From contig OY970271.1 in NCBI GenBank assembly GCA_963715745.1, positions 2,728,001 through 2,792,000 on the forward strand: a stretch of 64,000 bases of DNA. Reading direction: 5' to 3'. Positions 44,476 through 52,541 of the stretch are shown here, one piece after another (position 1 is the first letter of the stretch; each line of letters opens with the position of its first letter). The stretch comes from CAWGJF01 sp963715745 (lineage in GTDB: Bacteria > Bacteroidota > Ignavibacteria > Ignavibacteriales > Ignavibacteriaceae). Position numbers and translations under genes: made by a program. The notes under the pieces were generated by a model, which had not been told where the DNA came from, did not search any database, and was given only the letters and a program-made list of their open reading frames with translations.

Positions 44476-45257
44476 TGTACAAAAAGAAAATGTTCAATAA
44501 TGTTGCTCAACGTATTGCTTCTATCTATGGCTTGAAAAATGAATCTCCAATTTCCAGTAGGTGCAGTAGATGAAAATGAGTTCTTGTAAGAATAAATGCC
44601 GTCATTTGCTGTACTATCACCAAAAACTGTAATATCTCCATCATCATGCATCGCAAAAATGGTATCTCCAGGACTTTCTTCGACTACCGAACCATCAGGT
44701 CTGTACAAGGTAAAAAATGTTGAGAGGACATCATTCAAACCATTTGAATCAACAGTAGTAACTGAAAAAACAAAACTGATATCTCTTGCTGTTGAATCGG
44801 GACAAACTAAATTTGAAATAACAGGAGGAACATTATCCTGCCCGTTATTAAACTCGAAAGAAGTGGTAGCAACTTGTTTTGTTTTTCCGTCCAATCCTTT
44901 TACTGTAAAATTAAGATGATATGTTCCTATTGGAAAAGTTCTTTTCAATATAAACCGATTTTGAAAGATATTATTCCCCTCTGGCAGCAATTCTAATGGT
45001 GATGAATTTAGAACAGAATTATCCGAAGCTACTACATCAAAATATGCTTTATCAAATTCACTTTCGGATGAAAAAATAATTCTAACTTCTAGAAGTGAAT
45101 CTCCCGGTGTCTTTAAATCATAAAATGGTTGATGACCAACAAATGTAATTCCGGTTACCTGGTAATTATATGTTGTTGTATCAATTACATTATCAAATTT
45201 TTTTTCACATCCCCAAAGAAGGAGAGAAAAAAGGATGAACAAAACGATTTTTCTCAT
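44472..45257 (-). CDS. Putative lipoprotein with immunoglobulin-like domain
   Basis: From the ATG at 45257 the protein has 261 residues and a lipoprotein signal (MRKIVLFILFSLLLWGC, lipobox LLWGC, Cys17). An in-frame codon 39 bp upstream would put an odd charged peptide before this signal and is rejected. The mature part has two beta-rich stretches, with GTYHLNFTVKGLDGKTKQV and DNVPPVISNLVCPDSTARD, then GDSTANDGIYSYKNSF and NWRFIFQAIDRS, reminiscent of Ig-like or bacterial choice-of-anchor domains. It is co-translated with the beta-propeller gene. Function unknown. Confidence 0.7.
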   Translation of the reverse strand: MRKIVLFILFSLLLWGCEKKFDNVIDTTTYNYQVTGITFVGHQPFYDLKTPGDSLLEVRIIFSSESEFDKAYFDVVASDNSVLNSSPLELLPEGNNIFQNRFILKRTFPIGTYHLNFTVKGLDGKTKQVATTSFEFNNGQDNVPPVISNLVCPDSTARDISFVFSVTTVDSNGLNDVLSTFFTLYRPDGSVVEESPGDTIFAMHDDGDITVFGDSTANDGIYSYKNSFSSTAPTGNWRFIFQAIDRSNTLSNIIEHFLFVQ

Positions 45258-45309
45258 TGTTAATTTTATTTCATCTGAGGTTTTTAAACAAGGCAAAAAT
45301 AAGTATATA

Positions 45310-46323
45310 TTATGAAACCGGCATTATTATCTTTAGCGGGTCTGGTGAAAAGCAAATGATAAAAATAAAAAAGCTTAAATAGCCTATTAATTTTCTTCGG
45401 CTGTCAAGTTCAGTTTCATCATTTACCGGCGGGTGCTTTAGTTTAATGACAAAATATAATATCAACGCCCAGAATAACCACCCTGACCAACCAATCCCAA
45501 TATTTAGTTCAAAACTGGAATCAATAATTCCCGCAATTCCAAAAATAAATAAAGCAATAAAGGAAATAACTGATATCTTGTAATGATTGTCTTTTCCAAA
45601 AACCGCAAATGAAATATGACCACCATCAAGTTGTCCTACGGGAATCATATTCATAGAAGTAATAAAAAGCCCGAACCACCCCACACAAAGATATGGATAG
45701 TGATATACCTCAGACATTGGTGGAATAAAAGTTCCGGGCTGTGCAAATAAATTTTTAATAAATGAAAACAATAATGTATCACCGAATATCAAAGACAATC
45801 CATCTTTTCCGTAATCAGAGCTATAATAGTCAGGATGAATACTAAGAATATATTCTTTTCCCGGAAGATGAGTAAAGCCATAAATTAAAAGGGCAAGAGT
45901 AAAAACAAATCCTGCAATTGGTCCGGCTACTCCAATATCAAACATTGCTTTTTTACTGCGGACAGCAGTTCTTGTTTTTATCACAGCACCCATCGTTCCA
46001 AAATTAATGAAGTATGGAATTGGTGGGAATGGAATATAGAACGGCAAAGTTGCATTAACTTTATGAAATTTTGCAGCAAAGTAATGTCCGAACTCATGAA
46101 ATGAAATCATCAGCATAATTGAAATTGAGTAAGGTAAACCTTTGGCAATTGTTTGCATATCATAAGGACCCATTGTGCCCGTGACCCATTCCACTCCTGC
46201 AAGAGTTGTTGTAATAAATGTTATTATGAACAACCCGATATGAAGCAAGTAATTATTTTTAAACTTTCTTTTATCGATAACTGTTGAGTTAGAAAAATCG
46301 GGTGGTGAAAAATATTCTGACAT
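45310..46323 (-). CDS. Site-2 protease family (M50) membrane metalloprotease
   Basis: The 337-residue protein (ATG 46323) has about seven membrane segments. The zinc-binding motif HEFGH is at residues 76-80 (SIMLMISFHEFGHYFAAKFH) and the second zinc-ligand motif is NMIPVGQLDGGH. The central region FYIPFPPIPYFINFGTMGAVIKTR is characteristic of the EcfE/SREBP-protease relatives found in Bacteroidota and Chlorobi. It may cut membrane-bound regulators or clear signal peptides. An in-frame TTG 24 bp upstream lies inside the preceding gene and is not preferred. It is the last gene of the five-gene run. Confidence 0.85.
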   Translation of the reverse strand: MSEYFSPPDFSNSTVIDKRKFKNNYLLHIGLFIITFITTTLAGVEWVTGTMGPYDMQTIAKGLPYSISIMLMISFHEFGHYFAAKFHKVNATLPFYIPFPPIPYFINFGTMGAVIKTRTAVRSKKAMFDIGVAGPIAGFVFTLALLIYGFTHLPGKEYILSIHPDYYSSDYGKDGLSLIFGDTLLFSFIKNLFAQPGTFIPPMSEVYHYPYLCVGWFGLFITSMNMIPVGQLDGGHISFAVFGKDNHYKISVISFIALFIFGIAGIIDSSFELNIGIGWSGWLFWALILYFVIKLKHPPVNDETELDSRRKLIGYLSFFIFIICFSPDPLKIIMPVS

Positions 46324-46324
46324 T

Positions 46325-47152
46325 CTATATATCCAGGTTGAATCCAAAAGTGAAATAATGCTCGTTTAAATCATACAGTTCCCCGTGAACATTTCTTCCC
46401 GAAATATATGAGAAGAATAAACTAAATCCACGTGATTCCGGGTCTCCAAACTTTATTCCCGCATTTAAAAAATTAGTCGCCTGATATTTTGAATAACCGC
46501 TCAATTTTAAATCATAAGCAACAAAGGGAGTAAAGCTTTCAGTCTTTAGATAATCAATAAAATAATCTGCACCAACCTGAAAAATTATTTTTTTAAAATC
46601 TGCCGGTAGAGTGTGAAATAAATATGTAAGTCCCAGGTATGTTCTAAAACCGGAAATCCTGTAATAAGGAAAAAGTTCAATGAATTCCCTGCTGAAGACA
46701 AATGGCTGCCTGTCATTTTTCCATTTTGCTGAATCCGCTTCGTACAAACCATCAACTAAATGCGCACTAATGTGACTGATTCTTAAACGAAAACCAAAAT
46801 CTCTATTTTTTATTTCATTTATCTTGTAGCCAAAATTAACTCCAAACATATAATCAATAGTTTCAACAGGAAATTTGAAATTATTTTGTTTTCTCAATCT
46901 TGTATAAGTAAAAAAGTCAGCACCGAATGATAAAGTCTTTCTCTCAGAATTGAGATGAATAATATCGTGTGAAGTTCCGATATCCAGTCTCAGTTTATCA
47001 AGATCTAAAAGATAAGCTGCACCCGTTCTTGCTTCAAGAAAATTTGCTGTGAATGGTTGAATGTTTAAATCAGCCGGAAATGTATTTGTTTTCCATTGAG
47101 CGAATGAAACAGAAATCGGGAGTAAAATGAGTAAAAAAAACTTTTTATTCAC
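46325..47152 (-). CDS. Predicted outer-membrane beta-barrel protein
   Basis: The 275-residue protein has a signal peptide (MNKKFFLLILLPISVSFAQ) and a mature region with about ten alternating beta strands ending HYFTFGFNLDI, an aromatic C-terminus usual for barrels. The segment TANFLEARTGAAYLLDLDK after the signal and the FSREFIELFPYYRISGF region recall DUF1207 proteins, but I cannot confirm this. It starts within the last 4 bp of the radical SAM gene. It may anchor or export the product of this cassette. Confidence 0.65.
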   Translation of the reverse strand: MNKKFFLLILLPISVSFAQWKTNTFPADLNIQPFTANFLEARTGAAYLLDLDKLRLDIGTSHDIIHLNSERKTLSFGADFFTYTRLRKQNNFKFPVETIDYMFGVNFGYKINEIKNRDFGFRLRISHISAHLVDGLYEADSAKWKNDRQPFVFSREFIELFPYYRISGFRTYLGLTYLFHTLPADFKKIIFQVGADYFIDYLKTESFTPFVAYDLKLSGYSKYQATNFLNAGIKFGDPESRGFSLFFSYISGRNVHGELYDLNEHYFTFGFNLDI

Positions 47153-48147
47153 TCAGCAACCTTTGTGGGAGAAATGATTTTCTTTTTAATTTTTTGTTTT
47201 ATGAGCTTGTTGTAACCATATTTGAATTTAGATGTCAGACTTGCTATTGAATAAAAGTTTGTCGGGAAAGCAAAAGATGGTTCGAAATAACAATTAACAG
47301 TACAGCCGGCACAGAAATCAAATCGTCCTTCATGCTTTTTATAGTACTGTATCTTTTCTGATTTCCTTATTTCTGCGATCGGTCTGTCAATACTGATTGA
47401 CTCTTTTCCGAAATGATAACACGGAAGAATTATTTTATTATCCGGAGAAATTACGATTACACGCGATACAGCTTTGCAGCTTGGATTGTTAATATCGTTA
47501 CCACCGTTTCTTCTCAATTTCATAAAACCTTTGTTCAGATAAACATCAAGCTTGCCATTAGAATATTCTTCAACATAATCGACGGCTTTTTCAGAAAGTC
47601 CGGGATTTCCGAAGTATGAAAAAACGGGATTCACCAACAAAACAAGATTATGTTCAGAAGCAATTTCATGCATTCGTGGAAGTTTTTTATAAGTTTCATT
47701 TGTGACAGTAAAAAGAATATCAGGGAATTCACCTAGCGATTTTGCAATTTCAATACTCTTTAAAACCGAATTATAGCAATCAACTTTTCTGATTTTATTG
47801 TGCTCTTCTTCATCGGGTGAATCGAGTGAAAAATGAAGCAGATTAATGTTCCCTGCCAGTCTTTCTGCAAACTTCGGATAAAGCAGTCCATTGCTTGTAA
47901 TGCTTGTTTGTATCCCAAGCTGTTTTGCGTAAGCAGCCATTTTATCAATTTCTTTATGAAGTAAAGGTTCTCCGCCTGTCAAATCAATAAACCTAACTCC
48001 TAGTTCAGAGAGTTGTTTAACATTTGAATAGAAATCTTCAAGTTTTGCATATGGTGAGTTTTTAAAATCTTCGTGAAAACCAAAATGGCAAAATTCACAA
48101 TAAGCATTACAGCGATAGGTAACATAATAATTACAGAGAAGAAGCAT
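47149..48147 (-). CDS. Radical SAM protein with SPASM-like C-terminus
   Basis: The 332-residue protein binds a [4Fe-4S] cluster through Cys13, Cys17 and Cys20 (YRCNAYCEFC) and has the SAM motif LTGGEPLLH. The C-terminal part has PSCKAVSRVIVISPDNK, ILPCYHFG and FCAGCTVNCYFEPSF, cysteines consistent with an auxiliary cluster. Such proteins perform radical chemistry on peptides, sugars or lipids, and the substrate is unknown. It overlaps the GT2 gene by one base and the outer-membrane gene by 4 bp. Context suggests modification of a glycolipid or a surface glycan. Confidence 0.85.
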   Translation of the reverse strand: MLLLCNYYVTYRCNAYCEFCHFGFHEDFKNSPYAKLEDFYSNVKQLSELGVRFIDLTGGEPLLHKEIDKMAAYAKQLGIQTSITSNGLLYPKFAERLAGNINLLHFSLDSPDEEEHNKIRKVDCYNSVLKSIEIAKSLGEFPDILFTVTNETYKKLPRMHEIASEHNLVLLVNPVFSYFGNPGLSEKAVDYVEEYSNGKLDVYLNKGFMKLRRNGGNDINNPSCKAVSRVIVISPDNKIILPCYHFGKESISIDRPIAEIRKSEKIQYYKKHEGRFDFCAGCTVNCYFEPSFAFPTNFYSIASLTSKFKYGYNKLIKQKIKKKIISPTKVAE

Positions 48148-49238
48148 TAATATTTTCTTCCTTTCCAGGAAACTTTTCTATTTAGCAAAACAACGAACGG
48201 TAAAGCAACAATGTAAATCAGCTGATAAATAAAAAAGAAAGGAAAATATTTTAATTGCTTTGTAATGCCAAGCTCCTTATGAACCATAATTAATGCGAAA
48301 AGATCAATTAGTAACTTAAAGGAAAATAAATATAACCATACAGTGCTGAAAAATAAAGGAGTTAAAATTGTAAGAGCACTTGTTATAAAAGCCCATGTAA
48401 TAATAAATAAACCATGAACCGGAGCTTTGGTTCCGCCGACTGCCCATCGTTTTTTTTGTGAAGTTAATTCGCTTAATGTTTTACAAGGCTCAGTTGTAAC
48501 GAGCGAACCTTTACTTAAAGTAAAGATAACTTTATATTTTTTTAATTTCCTGATTTCATTAATTAAAAGAAAATCTTCAGTAACACTTGGATCAAGATTT
48601 TCAAATCCTCCGAGTTCTTCATAAACAGATTTTCTGAATGAAATATTGTTCCCGATGCAGCTTACCGGTTTGCCGAGATTTGCAATTCCACCGGCTACAA
48701 ATAAAAGATAAATAAAATCAATAGCCTGCATTCCCGAAAAGATCCCATTAACTTTTTGATTTGTAAAACCATTGACCATTGCAACATCTTTTTTGTAAAA
48801 AGAAGCTATGGTTTTGACCCATTCTTTAGGAACAACACAATCGGCATCTGTAATAAATATAATTTCTCCTTTCGCTTTTTTAATTCCTTCAGCCAATGGT
48901 CGAGTCTTTCCTATCAATCCAGAATTAATTTCGCTCAAATTTATTAAAGAGGAATTAGATTTATCATGAATATAATTTCTAATTATTTCTTCGGTTTTAT
49001 CTTTCGATTCATCATCTACTAAAATTATTTCAAGTTTTCCATCAGGATAATCAAGTTCAGATAATGACTTTAAACAATCCTGAATATTTTTTACTTCATT
49101 TCGAGCGGCAACTATTACAGAAACAGAAGGCAAATCACCTTCTTCAATTCTGTCAAATTTCTTTTTTACACCGATTAAAAACAGGTAGGAAAGAATAAAA
49201 TAACCCGAGACAAAAAAGAGGTAAATTATTTCAGGCAT
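48147..49238 (-). CDS. GT2 family membrane glycosyltransferase
   Basis: The 363-residue protein has an N-terminal anchor (EIIYLFFVSGYFILSYLFLI), a GT-A catalytic domain with VSVIVAARNEVKNIQDCL, the DDE-type LVDDESKDKT and DADCVVP (divalent-metal site), and QKKRWAVGG, the QxxRW motif of processive or lipid-linked GT2 enzymes. Two to three membrane segments follow. It resembles the ceramide glucosyltransferase-like/HpnI-type group in layout. It overlaps the deacetylase gene by 13 bp and the radical SAM gene by one. The acceptor is unknown. Confidence 0.87.
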   Translation of the reverse strand: MPEIIYLFFVSGYFILSYLFLIGVKKKFDRIEEGDLPSVSVIVAARNEVKNIQDCLKSLSELDYPDGKLEIILVDDESKDKTEEIIRNYIHDKSNSSLINLSEINSGLIGKTRPLAEGIKKAKGEIIFITDADCVVPKEWVKTIASFYKKDVAMVNGFTNQKVNGIFSGMQAIDFIYLLFVAGGIANLGKPVSCIGNNISFRKSVYEELGGFENLDPSVTEDFLLINEIRKLKKYKVIFTLSKGSLVTTEPCKTLSELTSQKKRWAVGGTKAPVHGLFIITWAFITSALTILTPLFFSTVWLYLFSFKLLIDLFALIMVHKELGITKQLKYFPFFFIYQLIYIVALPFVVLLNRKVSWKGRKY

Positions 49239-49864
49239 TCACGCGGCTCCCCGAAACGAAAATCTTTTTCATTTACTTTTGCAACAATATAATCAATCGA
49301 TTCTTCAATAATATCTTTTGGTTTGTTGTTGTCGTGCAAAACAATAATTGAATCACTTCTCAAATAATTATCAATTGTCTTTTTTACAACATTGAAATCA
49401 TTTTTAAAATCATAAGTAAGCAAACTCCACATCACTGTCTTAAGTCCAAGAGAATTTAGTTTAATCTTAACTCTGAAATTAAACCGACCAAAAGGCGGGC
49501 GAAAATATTTTGTCTCAATTCCCAAAACTGAATTCAGAATTTCATTAAACAATTTTATTTCATTTTCAATTTCCGCATCCGATACTTTTGTAATCATCAG
49601 ATGATTAAATGAATGATTGCAAATTAAATGTCCTTCATTAATTATCTGCTTTGCAAGTTCAGGATTTTGTTGAATATTATTTCCAATACAAAAGAATGCT
49701 GCTTTTATTTTATTATCATTTAATTTTTTAAGAATCACTTCTGATGTGCCGGGATTTGGACCATCATCAAAAGTAAGCAGTATCTTATCTTTTGCACTGG
49801 TCCAGATGAAATCACTAAATAAAAATTTTATAATTCCCGGAGGATTGTATTTGAAACCGAACAT
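49226..49864 (-). CDS. Polysaccharide deacetylase (NodB domain)
   Basis: The 212-residue protein has the NodB motifs: TFDDGPNPGTSEVIL (catalytic Asp33 with Asp34 as metal ligand), HSFNHLMI (metal-binding His pair), the RPPFGRFN motif and IVLHDNN. NodB enzymes remove N- or O-acetyl groups from sugars. No signal peptide is seen, so it may act in the cytoplasm or at the inner face. It is the first gene of the coupled run (deacetylase, GT2, radical SAM, outer-membrane protein, site-2 protease). Confidence 0.88.
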   Translation of the reverse strand: MFGFKYNPPGIIKFLFSDFIWTSAKDKILLTFDDGPNPGTSEVILKKLNDNKIKAAFFCIGNNIQQNPELAKQIINEGHLICNHSFNHLMITKVSDAEIENEIKLFNEILNSVLGIETKYFRPPFGRFNFRVKIKLNSLGLKTVMWSLLTYDFKNDFNVVKKTIDNYLRSDSIIVLHDNNKPKDIIEESIDYIVAKVNEKDFRFGEPRECLK

Positions 49865-49928
49865 CTAAATATTTAAAATATTCTTATTATTATTTACAAA
49901 TGTAATAAGTAATCAGGACTATCTTAAC

Positions 49929-49936
49929 TATATTTG
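49929..49936 (+). promoter_or_regulatory. Possible -7 element before the EamA transporter gene
   Basis: TATATTTG matches TAnnTTTG exactly, 22 bp before the start codon. No TTG is found at the usual distance upstream, so the match is weak support only. Confidence 0.25.
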
Positions 49937-49958
49937 CCATCAATTATTCTAATTCTAA

Positions 49959-50826
49959 ATGGAAAAACATCCTGAACATCAAAAAGGATTAGTTGCAGTT
50001 TTAATTGCCGCAATTTTGTGGAGCAGCGGAGGGCTGTTTATTAAGCTGATTTCACTAACGCCAATGCAAATATCCTTTTTCAGATGTTTGGTTGCAGCAA
50101 TCACTTTTGCTTTTATTTTCGGTAAGAGGATAAAAAACACAAACTCACTTGCTTTGCTAAATGCAGTTTTTTATGCATCTGTTTTAATTGCCTACGTTAT
50201 TGCCACAAAAACCACAACTGCTGCAAACGCAATTTTTCTTCAGTCAACTGCACCAATTTACGTATTAATATTCGAGCCTATAATTAATAAAACCCGATAT
50301 GAAAAAATTAAATCTAATCACCATTATTGTCTGTGTCGCCGGAATGTTTTTATTTTTTATGGGCGAACTCTCTCCCGGCTATCTTGAAGGAAACTTAGTT
50401 GCTCTCTTTTCAGGTTTGGCATTTGCAGCATTCTTTCTGGGTATGCGAAAAAATAAACCAGAGTACCAGGTTGCAAGCATTTTCTGGGGAAATATAATTG
50501 TAGCACTTGCCTGTGTTCCATTTCTTTTCTCTATCCAGGAATTAAAATTTTCAGATATGTGGATGGTTTCTTTCCTTGGTGTTTTTCAGATTGCAGTAGC
50601 GTATGCATTCCTTTCATTTGGACTTGTCAGGGTGCTTGCTGTTGAAGCTTCAATTCTTTCAATGTTCGAACCTGTACTAAATCCGGTCTGGGTTTATTTA
50701 GGTTATGGCGAAGTGCCTTCAACTTATGCAATTATTGGTGGATTAATAATAATCACAGCAATAATCGTACGCTCATTTATTTTTGGAGCAGAAGCTATTA
50801 ACATAAGAATGAGTCGAAAAACTTAA
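49959..50826 (+). CDS. EamA/DMT family transporter, frameshifted
   Basis: Drug/metabolite transporters of this type have ten membrane helices in two EamA repeats. The first half begins LVAVLIAAILWSSGGLFIKLI and the second includes GNLVALFSGLAFAAFFLGMR and ASILSMFEPVLNPVWVYLGYGE. They lie in different frames. The break is at 50302-50307, a run of six A: removing one A joins the halves as RYEKLNLITIIVCVAGM and gives 288 residues, normal for the family. Either the base is a sequencing error or the gene is broken. The substrate is unknown. Confidence 0.75.
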
Positions 50827-50946
50827 TTTTGTAGTAAAAGAGAAGAATTTTTCTATTCTTACTTGTTTACTTAATTGATACACTTGTGGAACTAAATTTG
50901 AAATATATAATCTAAATTAACCTGAAGTTAAAATTGCCGAAAAAAT

Positions 50947-51612
50947 ATGATTAAAGAATTAATTAAATCTGATCGTTTACAAATTACAATATTTCTTACT
51001 CTGCTAAGCTTATTCAGTTTTTCACTGACTGCATTCAGATTTTTTTATTATAACTCAGCCCACGAATTTATTTCACTTAACTGGAATTTATTCCTGGCAT
51101 TCATTCCATGGTTTTTGAGTTCAGTAATTATTCTAAAAAAATTAGAAAACAATAAAATCCTTCTTTCACTTTTGATGTTTGCGTGGGTTTTATTTTTTCC
51201 TAATGCGCCTTACATACTTACAGATCTTTTTCATCTTGGAGAAGTTCCCAATGCACCAATCTGGTTTGATTTGATTATGATTTTATCTTTTGCACTTACC
51301 GGGTTACTTTTCGGTTTTGTAAGTCTGCTGGATATTGAAAAAATATTCAGCAAATATTTAGGCAAAAGTAAGATGGTTTTTGTAATTATCGGTTTTCTTT
51401 TCTTAAGCGGATTCGGAATTTATGTGGGCAGATTTTTAAGATGGAATTCGTGGGATGTATTCAGCCAGCCAATTCCGCTGTTTTCAGATATACTTCACAG
51501 GTTTGCCAACCCTTTGTCTCATCCAAAAGCGTGGGGCTTAACAATTCTTCTCGGAATTTTACTCAACCTGCTTTATTTCTCTTTTAAGTTTATAAAAGTG
51601 ACAAAGGAATAG
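50947..51612 (+). CDS. DUF1361 membrane protein
   Basis: The 221-residue protein has six predicted helices and the DUF1361 signature WVLFFPNAPYILTDLFHLGE (about residues 80-99) followed by a PIWFDLIMILSFALTGLLFG helix. A further conserved region is FGIYVGRFLRWNSWDVFSQP. The family function is not known. A TAnnTTTG-like sequence at 50893-50900 could be its -7 element. It converges with pdxH, whose stop lies 9 bp past its own. Confidence 0.82.
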   Translation: MIKELIKSDRLQITIFLTLLSLFSFSLTAFRFFYYNSAHEFISLNWNLFLAFIPWFLSSVIILKKLENNKILLSLLMFAWVLFFPNAPYILTDLFHLGEVPNAPIWFDLIMILSFALTGLLFGFVSLLDIEKIFSKYLGKSKMVFVIIGFLFLSGFGIYVGRFLRWNSWDVFSQPIPLFSDILHRFANPLSHPKAWGLTILLGILLNLLYFSFKFIKVTKE

Positions 51613-51621
51613 TTGATATTC

Positions 51622-52299
51622 TTATGGTGATAATCTAACAATCTCCCATCCATTTCTGTTTTTTTTATCTGCCTTCGTACCTTCGGCAGGCAAGTAAGCA
51701 ATCCTGTCGTGCAGACGATTTTCTCTTCCCTGCCAGAATTCAAAATAGTTTGGAGATAAAATAAATCCGCCCCAGTTTTTCGGCAGGGGAATTTCTTTTC
51801 CTTTATACTTTGCATCCAGTTCGGCAAATCTTTTTTCCAGGTCTTCCCTGCCATTTAAAATCTCACTCTGGTTTGAAGCCAGTGCACCAATCTGGCTGGC
51901 TCTAGGTCTTGTGTGAAAATACTTTTCAGATTCAGAACTTGAAATCTTTTTGCAGGTTCCTTCAATTCTTATTTGTCTCTCTAACTCATGCCAGAAAAAA
52001 AGCAACGCAGCATATTTATTTTGTGTAAGATTTTTTCCTTTCCGGCTTCCGTAATTTGTGTAAAAAGTGAAACCATTTTTAGAATAACCCTTAAGCAAAA
52101 CTACTCTTGACGAAGGCTTGGATTCAGCAGATGCTGTTGCTAAAATCATTGCATTCGGCTCATTAATATCTGATTTAACTGCTTCACTGAACCACTTGTC
52201 AAACTGCTTAAACGGATCGGTTTTTACTGAACTTCCGGTAAGTTGGTTTAAGCTGTATTCTTTTCTAAGTTTGTGCAGTGATTTAGACTTTTTTTCCAC
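51622..52299 (-). CDS. pdxH: Pyridoxine/pyridoxamine 5'-phosphate oxidase
   Basis: PdxH oxidises PNP or PMP to pyridoxal 5'-phosphate using FMN. The protein has the family order: DPFKQFDKWFSEAVKSDINE, AMILATASAESKPSSRVVLL, GFTFYTNYGSRKGKNL, RQIRIEGTC, YFHTRPRASQIGALAS and FEFWQGRENRLHDR, ending WEIVRLSP. No ATG is available. GTG at 52299, with GGA about 9 nt upstream, gives 225 residues; TTG at 52314 gives 230. A TTG-N19-TATGTTTA promoter lies about 40 bp upstream. Confidence 0.93.
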   Translation of the reverse strand: MEKKSKSLHKLRKEYSLNQLTGSSVKTDPFKQFDKWFSEAVKSDINEPNAMILATASAESKPSSRVVLLKGYSKNGFTFYTNYGSRKGKNLTQNKYAALLFFWHELERQIRIEGTCKKISSSESEKYFHTRPRASQIGALASNQSEILNGREDLEKRFAELDAKYKGKEIPLPKNWGGFILSPNYFEFWQGRENRLHDRIAYLPAEGTKADKKNRNGWEIVRLSP

Positions 52300-52338
52300 C
52301 TTATTTTTCCACAAAATTGATTAATAACACTAAAAATC

Positions 52339-52368
52339 TAAACATAATTTATTATAATATTCATACAA
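52339..52368 (-). promoter_or_regulatory. Bacteroidota-type promoter of pdxH
   Basis: On the minus strand TTG (52368-52366) and TATGTTTA (52346-52339) are 19 bp apart, nearly the same arrangement and -7 box as at 38120-38150. The -7 box lies 40 bp before the GTG start. Confidence 0.45.
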
Positions 52369-52407
52369 TAATTAAAATAAACTTTTGAAAAATATATATT
52401 ACAAAAA

Positions 52408-52491
52408 TGTCATTTCGGTCCCGCCCTTGGTGGGAGAGAAATCTTAATTCTCTCAGAGATTTCTCAGTCACTTCGTTCCTTCGAAATGACA
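52408..52491. repeat. 84-bp imperfect palindrome, REP/MITE-like
   Basis: The ends are TGTCATTTCG (52408-52417) and CGAAATGACA (52482-52491). Inside, GAGAAATCT (52436-52444) pairs with AGATTTCTC (52457-52465). The region is GC-richer than its surroundings (for example GTCCCGCCCTTGG) and codes for nothing. It looks like a dispersed intergenic palindrome of non-autonomous type. Only one copy is in the window, so dispersal is inferred. Confidence 0.55.
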
Positions 52492-52541
52492 ATTAAAAAT
52501 CATTTTTAAAGTCTCAAAAACAAACGATTATCAAAAATTAA

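Noticed and set aside
45310..49864. The five-gene cassette as a hopanoid glycosylation operon
   Set aside because: The deacetylase is NodB type rather than the YdjC type of HpnK, and no hopene cyclase or HpnH is visible. Only the general logic is shared.
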